A stretch of DNA of 64,000 nt from the NCBI GenBank assembly GCA_963755695.1, contig CAVWLB010000010.1, forward strand, positions 1,178,001 to 1,242,000, in the 5' to 3' direction. Positions 45,018-55,069 of the stretch are shown in pieces; the first letter of the stretch is position 1; each line of letters starts with the position of its first letter. The position numbers and the translations under genes were made by a program. Under the pieces are notes generated by a model, which was given only the letters and a program-made list of their open reading frames with translations, searched no databases and had not been told where the DNA came from. The DNA comes from QHWT01 sp963755695. Its GTDB lineage: Bacteria > Acidobacteriota > Vicinamibacteria > Vicinamibacterales > 2-12-FULL-66-21.

Positions 45018-45100
45018 AGACTGAAGACTGCAGATTGAAGATTAAAGACTGAAGCTTGGAGATTGAAGATCAAACACTGAAGACTGGAGATTGGAGCCTC
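45018..45100. repeat. GACTGAAGATTGAAGATT-type array between divergent genes
   Basis: AGACTGAAGACTGCAGATTG and similar degenerate units fill most of the 114 bp between amrS and the CoA-binding protein gene. Same family as 19020-19215 and 47156-47275, but here in one orientation. Confidence 0.8.
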
Positions 45101-45120
45101 CTGCCTTCTGTCCTTCATAG

Positions 45121-45498
45121 ATGACTTCGATGAAGACCGTCGCCATTATCGGCGCCTCATCAAATCGGGGGAAATACGGCAACAAGGCGCTTCGCGCGTT
45201 CGAGCAGCAGGGCTTTCACGTACTCGCGATCAACCCGAACGAGCGGGAAGTCGAGGGCCATCGAACCTATCCGTCGGTCCTCGATGTGCCGGGGGCGATC
45301 GACATGGCAACCGTCTACGTGCCGCCCCACATCGGCGTGCGGGTGATGGAAGATCTCGCGAAAAAGGGTATTCCCGAAGTGTGGTTGAATCCCGGCGCAG
45401 ATGGCCCGGAAGTGATCGAACGTGCGCGCGTGCTGGGTATCAAACCGATCCTCGCCTGCAGCATCATCGGTATCGGCGACTCACCTGGACGTTACTAG
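45121..45498 (+). CDS. CoA-binding domain protein
   Basis: A 125-residue Rossmann protein: VAIIGASSNRGKYGNKALRA, then FHVLAINPNEREVEGHRTYP and YVPPHIGVRVMEDLAKKGIP, followed by EVWLNPGADGPEVIERARVL. This is the CoA_binding_2 family, related to the first domain of succinyl-CoA synthetase alpha. Biochemical role is generally unknown; binding of CoA is presumed from family. The start could be ATG 45121 or the nearer ATG at 45130. Confidence 0.85.
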   Translation: MTSMKTVAIIGASSNRGKYGNKALRAFEQQGFHVLAINPNEREVEGHRTYPSVLDVPGAIDMATVYVPPHIGVRVMEDLAKKGIPEVWLNPGADGPEVIERARVLGIKPILACSIIGIGDSPGRY

Positions 45499-45516
45499 CG
45501 GCGCAATCGGCTGTAT

Positions 45517-45545
45517 TTGACAGGACCCTGTGCCAGTCCTATACT
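45517..45545 (+). promoter_or_regulatory. Consensus sigma-70 promoter upstream of rho
   Basis: TTGACA (45517-45522), 17 bases, TATACT (45540-45545). Transcription would start near 45552, leaving a leader of about 125 nt before rho. The leader contains a GAGGTC/GACCTC stem-loop (45578-45596). Rho autoregulation through its leader is known in other bacteria; here it is only a possibility. Confidence 0.8.
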
Positions 45546-45676
45546 CCGGTTCAACGAGACAGACTTCCTTCACAAATGAGGTCCCCCCGCGACCTCGCTG
45601 ACGCCGCGGTCGGCGACCGTTGAATCAACCCGTAATTTCAGCATCGTAACAACCACCTAAAACGCCAGTAGTGACC

Positions 45677-47155
<1,479 letters not shown>

Positions 47156-47275
47156 AAGTGAAGACTGAAGATTGAAGATTGCAGATTGGAATTGAAGACT
47201 GACGACTGACGACTGACGATTGACGACTGACGATTGACGATTGAAGATTGACGATTGACGACTGAAGAAGGAAGT
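47156..47275. repeat. GACTGACGATTGACGATTG-type array after rho
   Basis: Degenerate GAAGATTGAAGATTGCAGAT units turn into GACTGACGACTGACGATTGA units, about fifteen in total. They lie between rho and the convergent exported-protein gene. Confidence 0.85.
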
Positions 47276-47317
47276 ACTCTGCGTTCGGTACTTCGGCCTT
47301 CCGTCCTCGCTTACCGG

Positions 47318-47767
47318 TCATCCCTCGCAGTTTCCTCCGACCAGCTGGATCGACGACATGTCGAGCACGACTACGTTTTCTGCTGGATCGGCCGCTGTCG
47401 TCGGACCGGGGGCGGTGCCGTTGGTCCCACCGCCGACGGTGACGCGGCCGCCCTTGAAGCGCAGGCCCGGTTCGATCAGCGCCGACTTCTTGATCAAACC
47501 GGTGACCTCGACCCGCTGCTTGTCGTTGTTCTTCACGGTTTCGATCAAGTCCTTCTTGCCCTGCAGCCTGAACGCATGATTGCGGACCACCGGTCCGCTC
47601 TGCACGTCGGTCTGCCGCACGTCGGATGCCACCAGCACCCGCTTGTTCAGGCACCCCGTGATCGTGACTTCGAGGGAGTCGTTGGGAATCTTCGGACGCT
47701 CCTGTTCCTGCTGGGCAGCAAGCGGCGCCACCGCGATGAAACAGGCGAAAAGAAGTCTGGGCGTCAT
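47318..47767 (-). CDS. Exported protein of unknown function
   Basis: A 149-residue protein from ATG 47767 with a GGAGGAACG ribosome site and signal peptide PRLLFACFIAVAPLAAQQ. The mature part has LEVTITGCLNKRVLVASDVR, FRLQGKKDLIETVKNNDKQR, VEVTGLIKKSALIEPGLRFK and GGRVTVGGGTNG, ending QLVGGNCEG. VTGCL plus a beta-rich OB-like pattern recurs in Acidobacteriota exported proteins of unknown role. Convergent with rho and divergent from the DUF4159 gene. Confidence 0.75.
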   Translation of the reverse strand: MTPRLLFACFIAVAPLAAQQEQERPKIPNDSLEVTITGCLNKRVLVASDVRQTDVQSGPVVRNHAFRLQGKKDLIETVKNNDKQRVEVTGLIKKSALIEPGLRFKGGRVTVGGGTNGTAPGPTTAADPAENVVVLDMSSIQLVGGNCEG

Positions 47768-47885
47768 CGTTCCTCCGGCGTTCGGCAGGTACTTTGACGA
47801 TATCACGATCCGGTGGGCGGCCCGGGCGGTGGTACACTCGCAATGACCGCGTGCCCTGGCCCCCCGCGCGCGTCGGAGCGCTGCC

Positions 47886-48674
47886 ATGCCGCGCCGGCGG
47901 GTGCTGGTCTCCATTCTCTCGGGCGTTCTCCTGCTTCCTGCGGTGTGCGCCTTCGGCCAGCGGTGGATGACGAGCGGCGTGGACGTGCCAGTCGATCCGC
48001 CGCCTGCCGACGACGGCCGCTTCGTGTTCGCCCGCCTGCGCTTCACCACGGGACCTGGCGGTTACTACTTCCGCGGCCTTCCGGCCTGGGCCCATGGCTA
48101 CTACGGCGGCGGCGAGGGACGGCGAGCGGAACGGAGCCTCGTCAAGATCCTCAACAGCGTCACGAACATGAACCCGCACATCGACGGCTCGCGCGTGGTC
48201 GACGTGGGTGACCCCGACCTGTTCCGCTATCCGGTCGTGTATGCCACCGAGCCGGGCTACATGTCGCTCGACGACCACGAAACCCGCGCCCTTCACGACT
48301 ACATGTTCAAGGGCGGATTCGTCATTTTCGACGACTTCCGTGGACCGTACGACTGGGAAAATTTTCGCGAGACGATGGAGCGCGTGCTGCCGGGCGAACA
48401 GCCGGTGGCGCTCACGCTCGATCATCCGATCTTCCATGCGTTCTTCGATATCCCAACACTGAACTTCGTCCAGTACCTACGATCGCGGTACCCGACCTTT
48501 TACGGCATGTTCCCGCACAACGACGCCTCGAAGCCGCTCCAATTGATCGCGAACTTCAACAACGACGTCTCCGAGTACTGGGAATACTCGGACACCGGCT
48601 TCACGGCAATCGATCTCTCGAACGAAGCCTATAAACTCGGAGTGAACTATGTCATCTACGCGATGACCCACTAG
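47886..48674 (+). CDS. DUF4159 domain exported protein
   Basis: A 262-residue protein with signal peptide VLVSILSGVLLLPAVCAFG. The mature part matches DUF4159: FVFARLRFTTG at the start, RVVDVGDPDLFRYPVVYATE, LDDHETRALHDYMFKGGFVI, FDDFRGPYDWENFRETMERV and HPIFHAFFDI. The family is usually found in predicted aerotolerance/MoxR-VWA clusters as a flavodoxin-like fold; here it stands alone. Function unknown. TACACT at 47833-47838 could be its -10 box, giving a leader of about 40 nt. Confidence 0.85.
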   Translation: MPRRRVLVSILSGVLLLPAVCAFGQRWMTSGVDVPVDPPPADDGRFVFARLRFTTGPGGYYFRGLPAWAHGYYGGGEGRRAERSLVKILNSVTNMNPHIDGSRVVDVGDPDLFRYPVVYATEPGYMSLDDHETRALHDYMFKGGFVIFDDFRGPYDWENFRETMERVLPGEQPVALTLDHPIFHAFFDIPTLNFVQYLRSRYPTFYGMFPHNDASKPLQLIANFNNDVSEYWEYSDTGFTAIDLSNEAYKLGVNYVIYAMTH

Positions 48675-48958
48675 GATTTGGTGATTTGGTGATTTGGGGA
48701 TTTGGTGATTGCAGGTCGTCGGTTCGTTTCGTAATTCCACGGCGAAAATCGTAATCTCGTCCAGTCTGTCCCGCTGGGCCTGTCTTGCTGGCCGCGTGTG
48801 CGCGCCCGGCCCCGCGCTTGCTCCGTCCACCTCGAACCCTGAACCAAGAACTTGAACCCGGACCTCGGATCTCGAATTTCGGACCTCGAACCTCGGATCT
48901 CGGACCTCGAACCTCGGACCTCGAACCTCGGACCTCGGACCTCGGACCTCGGACCTCG
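48675..48958. repeat. GATTTGGT run, spacer, and CCTCGGACCTCGAA array
   Basis: 48675-48715 holds five GATTTGGTGATTTGG units. 48716-48850 is unstructured, non-coding sequence in which I see nothing. 48857-48958 holds about a dozen CGGACCTCGAACCTCGGATC units, the reverse complement of the array after recG. The array runs up to the start codon of the next gene and displaces any normal ribosome site. Confidence 0.8.
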
Positions 48959-48960
48959 AC

Positions 48961-50032
48961 ATGATCACCCCGGTTCTCTGCCTCCTCCTCCTCACGCGTG
49001 CGCCGCAAACCATGCCGGAAGGACCGGCGCGCACCGGATGGGAAGCCGTCCAGCGCGGCGACGGCGAAAAGGCGGCTGTGGCCTTTCGCCAGGTGCTCGC
49101 GGACAATCCACGTGACCCCGGGGCGCTGGCGGGTTCCGCGATCGCGTCGCACCTCCTCGGGCGCGACGACCAGGCGATTGCTGCGCTGAAACGGGCGCTC
49201 GAGATCAAACCGGACTTTGCCTACGCGGCTTTCCTGCTGGGACAGTACGCCTATGCACAGGGGGACCTGGATCTCGCGATCAAGTCGTACGACCGCGGGT
49301 TGAAGATCGCGCCAGGCAGTCCGGAGCTCTACAAACAGCTCGAGGCGTGGAAGAAAGAGGCGGAGCTGCATGCCGGATTCACCAGCCGCCCCGGTGTCCG
49401 GTTCAACATCCTGTTTGAGGGGCCAGAGCAGCAGGCCATTGCGACGCGCGTCTCGAATGTGCTCGAAGCGGCGTATGCAAACGTGGGTGGCTCGCTCGGC
49501 GTGTATCCGCCGGAAACGATCACCGTGATTCTGTATTCACGCGAGCAGTTCCACGACGTGACCAAGTCGCCCAGCTGGGCCGCCGGCGCGTACCGACGGA
49601 CGGATCCGCATCCCGGTACTCGGATCGCTGCGTACGCCTGGCGAGCTCGATCGCGTCGTCACGCATGAGTACGTGCACGCCGCGCTTCAGAGTCTCGCCC
49701 CGCGCGGCTTGCCGTTCTGGTTGAACGAAGGGCTCGCGACCTACTTCGAGCCGGTCGAACACAGTTGGCTCGAGCAGCGGCTGCGTACGGCCAAGACCAC
49801 GATTCCGATGAGCGATCTCGAACAGAGCTTTGGCCGGCTGGACGGTGCTGACGCGCTCCTCGCCTATGCGCAGGGCTTCAGCGCAGCCAGGTTGCTGGCC
49901 CAGCGGCTCGGCGGCAACTTCCCGGTCTTCCTGCAATACGTCGGTAACGGTACGTCGCTGGATCAGGCGCTGCTGCTATTCAACATCACTGACGCCGACG
50001 TCCAACGGGAGTGGCGCCGCCGAGCACGGTAA
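48961..50032 (+). CDS. TPR protein with peptidase MA-like zinc domain (one-base frameshift)
   Basis: About 356 residues after removing one extra C at 49593-49594; 1072 nt is one over a multiple of three. Residues 1-15 are hydrophobic (ITPVLCLLLLTRA). TPR-type helices follow (WEAVQRGDGEKAAVAFRQVL and ALKRALEIKPDFAYAAFLLG, AIKSYDRGLKIAPGSPELYK). The C-terminal half has THEYVHAALQSL (HExxH zinc motif) and WLNEGLATYFEP (third ligand Glu), the peptidase MA / gluzincin pattern. Likely an exported protease of unknown target. No ribosome site: the repeat array ends at its ATG. Confidence 0.8.
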
Positions 50033-50042
50033 GACACAAGCA

Positions 50043-50076
50043 GTTAGCGGTGAACGGTTAAGGGTTCACCGCTAAC
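50043..50076 (+). repeat. Perfect 13-bp inverted repeat between genes
   Basis: GTTAGCGGTGAAC (50043-50055) and GTTCACCGCTAAC (50064-50076) enclose an eight-base loop. There is no T-run. It lies 10 bp after the peptidase MA gene stop and may serve as a transcript end or mRNA stabiliser. Confidence 0.8.
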
Positions 50077-50154
50077 AGCCAACGATCCCGACCCCGTTTC
50101 CCGTTCGTCCCGCACGTTTTGTTCCCCGGTCTGCCGGGACTATCATCGGACGCG

Positions 50155-51313
50155 GTGCCCGAGGTTCGTCGCGCGTTTTCCCGCATTGGTCTGCTGGCGC
50201 TAGCCGCGGCTTCGCTGCTGCTGTGCCTCACGCCGACCGCGCGTCGCGTTTCGCAGGGCCTTCCGCAGCGGCTCGACGACCACGAATTCTGGTCGATGGT
50301 ATCGAATTTCTCGGAGCCCGGCGGGTTCTTCCGGTCGGACAATCTCGTATCGAACGAAACGACGTTCCAGCACGTGATTCCCGTACTGCAGCGCCAACTC
50401 GGCACGGCGAGCGCCTATCTCGGCGTTGGTCCCGACCAGAACTTCACCTACATCGTCGCGCTCAAACCGAAGATTGCATTCATCGTCGACATCAGGCGGC
50501 AGAACATGCTTCTGCACCTGATGTACAAGGCACTCATCGAGATGTCGCCGACGCGGGACGAGTTCCTGTCACGGCTGTTCTCACGCGAGCCGCCGTCCGA
50601 GCTCGACCCTTCGGTCACCGCCGAGGCGCTGTTTGGCGCCTTCGAGCACGCGCAGGGGGACGAGCAGGCCTTCGCGCGCAATCTGCACGACCTCGAAACC
50701 TGGCTGCAGGGCCACCATCGCTTCAGCCTTTCGAGCGGAGATCTTCGATCGATCGAGTACGTCTACCGATCGTTTTATTCGGCGGGACCGGAAATCCGGT
50801 ATTCGTTCGGCCGCGGGCCGGGATGGGCGCCGTTTCCCAGCTATCGCGACCTGATGGTGGAAACCGACGGGGAAGGGGGCCATCGCAGCTACCTCGCGAC
50901 CGAGGACCACTACCAGGCGCTGCGAAGTCTCGAACTGCGAAACCTGATTGTGCCGATCGTCGGAGATTTTTCCGGGCCGAAAGCGCTGCGCGACGTGGCC
51001 GCCTATCTTCGCGAACGTGGCGGGACCGTCACGGCGTTTTACACCTCGAACGTAGAGCAGGTACCTGTTCAGGGGAGACGAGTGGCAGCGGTTCTACGGC
51101 AACGTCGCGGCGCTCCCGATCGACGATCGCAGCACGTTCATTCGCGCCTACTTCAACAATGCCGGACGCGGCGGCTACCAGTTCGCGCCACTGCCCTCCA
51201 TTCCGCCGACCCCCCGTTCCGTCACGCTGCTCAATCCGATCACCCTGCTGCTGACGGCCGTCAGCGAGGGACGGGTTCAGCGCTATCTCGACGTGGTGGA
51301 GCTATCGAAGTAG
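50155..51313 (+). CDS. Exported or membrane-anchored LIC_10091-like protein (one-base frameshift)
   Basis: About 385 residues after removing one extra G at 51060-51061; 1159 nt is one over a multiple of three. The N-terminus RIGLLALAAASLLLCLTP is a signal or anchor. The rest has a Rossmann-like look: FWSMVSNFSEPGGFFRSDNL, YLGVGPDQNFTYIVALKPKI, AFIVDIRRQNMLLHLMYKAL, VGDFSGPKALRDVAAYLRER, TAFYTSNVEQYLF and FIRAYFNNAG. The order resembles a methyltransferase-like fold described for the Leptospira protein LIC_10091; I recall the family but cannot verify it. Function unknown. The start GTG 50155 is chosen to place the hydrophobic stretch at the N-terminus. Confidence 0.65.
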
Positions 51314-51323
51314 CTCGCACGTC

Positions 51324-51860
51324 TTATTTCTTGAGCAGCTGCTCGAGTCTCGAGATCAACTCGGTCCAGCGGGCTTCTTCCGCCTGAGACTCCTGATCCG
51401 CTTCGGCCTCGCGGGCTCTGATCTGTTGTTCCTGCGCAGCCATCCGCTCCAGTTCCGCCTTCTGATCGCGAACCTGCTGCTCGAGCTGCTGTCGTTTCGC
51501 CGGATCCGCTTCCTGCGACAGCGCTGTTTCGAGGGCCGCGGCGTTTTGCGTCAGTTCGTGCCCGTTGGTGGTGATCGTCTCCAGCTCTCTCCTGACCGCG
51601 TCGAGACGCGTGGTTGCGTGCGTGACGCGGTTCTGCTGCAGGCTGAGATACAAGCCGAGAATCTGACCCTGTAGTTGGCTCTCCGCCGTTCGCTCGATGA
51701 CAGCTCTCAGGCTTCGAACCTCGCCGGTCAGCTCCCTGATCGCCTTTGCGGTGTCGGCAGCCTGCGTCGACTCCTGCGCCCACAGCGGCGCGGCTGTCGC
51801 GAACAGGGTCAATACGGCGCATACAATCATTCGAACGCTCGGACAGTTACCGCTGCGCAT
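51324..51860 (-). CDS. Exported coiled-coil protein
   Basis: A 178-residue protein from ATG 51860 with a strong ribosome site AGGAGGAACG. The signal peptide VRMIVCAVLTLFATAAPLWA precedes one long predicted coiled coil (AIRELTGEVRSLRAVIERTA, VRRELETITTNGHELTQNAA, LEQQVRDQKAELERMAAQEQ, EARWTELISRLEQLLKK). Rich in Glu, Gln and Ala. No family recognised. Convergent with the previous gene; only ten bases separate the two stops. Confidence 0.75.
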   Translation of the reverse strand: MRSGNCPSVRMIVCAVLTLFATAAPLWAQESTQAADTAKAIRELTGEVRSLRAVIERTAESQLQGQILGLYLSLQQNRVTHATTRLDAVRRELETITTNGHELTQNAAALETALSQEADPAKRQQLEQQVRDQKAELERMAAQEQQIRAREAEADQESQAEEARWTELISRLEQLLKK

Positions 51861-52048
51861 CGTTCCTCCTTGACGCTGCCGATCGAGATTATCGCTGTTC
51901 ACCTCGGTGACGCGACCGATTCCGGGCACCACGACTCGGCACGAATCGCACCGCCACGATTTCACACATCATCGCCGAGAACCGCAGGAGCAACATCGGA
52001 CCCCCACTCACCGGGTATCAATTCGGTCGGTTGAAATAGAATCCTCAC

Positions 52049-54955
52049 ATGAACAGGTCGTTCTCATATGCCGCCATCGCGGCCGTCTGCTGCGCGATGC
52101 TCGGCGCGCAGACACCATCCGGTACGGACGGGATCAGTCCGGATTCATTCAGGGGCATCGAATTCCGCAGCCTCGGACCGAGCGTTACGACCGGACGAAT
52201 CTCTGACGTCGACATCGATCCCGGGAACCCCAACGTCTGGTACGTCGCATCTGCATCGGGAGGGCTCTGGAAAACCGAGAACCGCGGCAACACCTTCACG
52301 CCGATCTTCGACGAGTACGGCGCCTACTCGCTCGGCTGCGTCGTTGTCGACCCACGGAACTCGAATGTCGTGTGGCTCGGCACCGGAGAGAACAACAACC
52401 AGCGTAGCGTTGGGTTCGGCGACGGCGTCTACAAGTCCACGGATGCGGGCAAGACCTGGAAGCGCATGGGGCTCGAGAACTCCGAGCACATCCAGAACAT
52501 CGTGATCGACCCTCGCAATTCCAACGTCGTCTACGTCAGCGCGATTGGGCCGCTCTGGTCATCCGGTGGCGATCGCGGCGTCTATAAGACCACCGACGGT
52601 GGCGCGACGTGGAAGGCGGTATTGACGGTCAGCCCCGACACCGGCGTCACCGACATCGTCATCGATCCGAAGAAGCCTGATGTGCTGTATGCCGCAGCGC
52701 TGCAACGCCGCAGGGCCTTGGGTCAACTCATCGGCGGCGGACCCGAGAGCGGCATCTACAAGACCACCAACGCAGGGAGCAAGTGGACCAGGCTGACGAA
52801 AGGACTCCCCACCGTCGAGATGGGCCGTGTCGGCATGGCGCTCAATCCGAAGAACCCGAACACGATCTACGCCCTCGTGACCGCGCAGAAAGATCAAGGG
52901 GGCTTCTTCCGGTCGGACGACGCGGGAGCGAGCTGGACGCGAATCGGCAGACAGATCGGCGGGCGCGGCGGACCTGGCGCTGCCGAGGACGCGGCGCAAG
53001 GGCGGGGAAACACGCAAGCGAGCGCCGAGGAGTGGTATCGCGGCGGCGACCCTGGCTACTACAACGAGATCGTCGTCGATCCGAACAATCCTGAGATCAT
53101 CTATTCGCCGCAGACCAACATGTGGCGGAGCGAGGACGGCGGCAAGACCTGGCGCTCGGTGCCGATGCCGGGCGTGCACGTCGACTTCCACGAGATCCTC
53201 TGGGATCCGAGCGATCTGCGTCACGTGCTGATTGGCAACGACGGCGGCCTCTATGAAACCTACGACAGCATGAAGAGCTGGCGCCATTTCACGAACCTGC
53301 CATTATCGCAGTTCTACCGGATCTCGACCGACAGCGCGCGGCCGTTCTACCACGTATGCGGCGGCTCGCAGGACAACGGATCGGTCTGCGGGCCGTCGCG
53401 AACGCTCAATCGAGCCGGCATTCGCACCAGCGACTGGTACAGCGTCGGCGGCGGCGACGGCTTCCAGGTGCGCGTCGATCCCGAAGATCCGAACATCGTC
53501 TATGCACAAACGCAGGAGGGAAATCTGTCGCGTCTCGATCTTCGCACCGGGCAGAGCGTGAACGTTCGGCCGCGCACCAGCAACGTGTTCGGCATGAGCC
53601 AGGCGGACATCGACGCGGAAACGCGGGCGAATCGTCGGCCCGGGCAGGACGAAGGTGAACCACAAGAAGGGTCGTCCGGACGGGGAGGCGGGGGGCAGGG
53701 GAGCGGCGGGGGACGCGGCGGAGTGCTCGGACGATGGCACTGGGACGCGCCAGTGATCGTCAGCCCACACTCGGCGCGGCGCCTGTATTTCGGCGGCGAT
53801 CGTGTCTATCGCAGCGACGACCGCGGCGACAGCTGGACGGTCGTCAGCGCTGATCTGACACGCAGCCTCGATCCGCGAAAGATCGCGATTATGGGGAAGC
53901 TGTGGCCGTCCGACTCCGTGGCGTTCAATCAGGCCACGACCAGGCTCAGCACCATCACGGCCCTCGACGAATCGTCGCTTGCCGAAGGATTGATCTACGT
54001 CGGTACCGACGATGGACTGGTGCAGGTGACGGAGGACGGCGGCAAGACATGGCGAAAGGCGAATCCGATACCGGGACTACCTGAGTTCAGCTACGTCACC
54101 GACCTCCAGCCCTCGGCGCGCGACGCCAACGTCGTGTTCGCAACGTTCAACAACTGGCAGCGCGGCGACTACAAACCCTACGTGATGAAGAGTGGCGATC
54201 GAGGGCAGACGTGGACCTCGATTGCCGGAGACCTGCCGCCGCGGTCCGGAGTGTGGTCGATCGTGCAGGATCCGGTGAATGACAATCTGCTGTTTGCCGG
54301 GCTCGAGTTCGGCGTCTACCTGACGCTTGACGGTGGCAGCCACTGGATTCCGCTCGAGGGCGGGATTCCCACGATTCAGGCACGCGACCTCACGATTCAG
54401 CGCCGCGAGGAAGATCTCGTGGTCGGCACGTTTGGCCGGGGCGTCTATATTCTCGACGACTACACCGCGCTGCGCGAGGTGACTCCTCTGACGATGCGCG
54501 AAGAGGCGTGGCTGTTCCCGCTTCGCGATCCGTACCAATACAACGAGCTGACCCAGGTCGGTGCGGCGTGGGGAGACATCGCAACGCCGAATCCGCCGTA
54601 CGGGGCGCTTTTCACCTATCACGTCGGGCGCGCGCCCGAGGGCGACACGAAGCTGGCGCTGAAGATCAGCGACGAAGCCGGCAAGGAAATTCGTCGCATC
54701 ACATTGCCATCGGAACCGGGCTTGCACCGCGCCGCGTGGGACCTCCGTGGCGAACCGCCTGCGCTCCAGAGTGGGCGCGGCGGACGTGGAGAGGGAAGCG
54801 ACCAGGAGAGCGCTCCTCAGTTCGGTCGCGGCCGACAAGGTGGCCCAATCGTGTCGCCGGGCCGCTATCGTGCGTCGATCGGAAAGGTGGCAGGCGAGAA
54901 TTTCACCGCAATCGGCGAGTCGGTATCGTTCGCGGTGGTTCCGCTGCCGCGATGA
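52049..54955 (+). CDS. Exported BNR/sortilin-like beta-propeller protein
   Basis: A 968-residue secreted protein with signal peptide SYAAIAAVCCAMLGAQ. It contains many BNR/Asp-box repeats of the form S-x-D-x-G-x-T-W: GLWKTENRGNTFTP, GVYKSTDAGKTWKRMG, GVYKTTDGGATWKAVL, MWRSEDGGKTWRSVP, VYRSDDRGDSWTVVS and VQVTEDGGKTWRKANP. These form one or two propellers (VPS10/sortilin type). Glycine-rich linker near 540-565. The C-terminal 180 residues form a beta-sandwich-like region (LALKISDEAGKEIRRITLPS). Common in Acidobacteriota and often called glycosyl hydrolase, but no catalytic residues can be pointed to. TAGAAT lies six bases before the ATG. Confidence 0.88.
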   Translation: MNRSFSYAAIAAVCCAMLGAQTPSGTDGISPDSFRGIEFRSLGPSVTTGRISDVDIDPGNPNVWYVASASGGLWKTENRGNTFTPIFDEYGAYSLGCVVVDPRNSNVVWLGTGENNNQRSVGFGDGVYKSTDAGKTWKRMGLENSEHIQNIVIDPRNSNVVYVSAIGPLWSSGGDRGVYKTTDGGATWKAVLTVSPDTGVTDIVIDPKKPDVLYAAALQRRRALGQLIGGGPESGIYKTTNAGSKWTRLTKGLPTVEMGRVGMALNPKNPNTIYALVTAQKDQGGFFRSDDAGASWTRIGRQIGGRGGPGAAEDAAQGRGNTQASAEEWYRGGDPGYYNEIVVDPNNPEIIYSPQTNMWRSEDGGKTWRSVPMPGVHVDFHEILWDPSDLRHVLIGNDGGLYETYDSMKSWRHFTNLPLSQFYRISTDSARPFYHVCGGSQDNGSVCGPSRTLNRAGIRTSDWYSVGGGDGFQVRVDPEDPNIVYAQTQEGNLSRLDLRTGQSVNVRPRTSNVFGMSQADIDAETRANRRPGQDEGEPQEGSSGRGGGGQGSGGGRGGVLGRWHWDAPVIVSPHSARRLYFGGDRVYRSDDRGDSWTVVSADLTRSLDPRKIAIMGKLWPSDSVAFNQATTRLSTITALDESSLAEGLIYVGTDDGLVQVTEDGGKTWRKANPIPGLPEFSYVTDLQPSARDANVVFATFNNWQRGDYKPYVMKSGDRGQTWTSIAGDLPPRSGVWSIVQDPVNDNLLFAGLEFGVYLTLDGGSHWIPLEGGIPTIQARDLTIQRREEDLVVGTFGRGVYILDDYTALREVTPLTMREEAWLFPLRDPYQYNELTQVGAAWGDIATPNPPYGALFTYHVGRAPEGDTKLALKISDEAGKEIRRITLPSEPGLHRAAWDLRGEPPALQSGRGGRGEGSDQESAPQFGRGRQGGPIVSPGRYRASIGKVAGENFTAIGESVSFAVVPLPR

Positions 54956-54958
54956 CTC

Positions 54959-55066
54959 GTGGCTCAAGGCTTAGCCTCATGGCCGAGGCTGGCTTACGGC
55001 TCATGGGCTCAATGGCATTGAGCGGCCTGGCCTTGAGCCGGCCTGCGTCCTAAGCCTCGAGCCCTG
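54959..55066. repeat. GGCTCAAGGCTTAGCC-type array between convergent genes
   Basis: Degenerate units of TGGCTCAAGGCTTAGCCTCA, ATGGGCTCAATGGCATTGAG and AAGCCTCGAGCCCTGAGCC fill the gap. They are partly self-complementary. The array abuts the GH127 stop codon. Confidence 0.7.
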
Positions 55067-55069
55067 AGC

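Noticed and set aside
45552..45676. A tRNA or small RNA gene in the rho leader, suggested by a GGTTCAA-like segment
   Set aside because: No cloverleaf can be formed and no acceptor stem is present.
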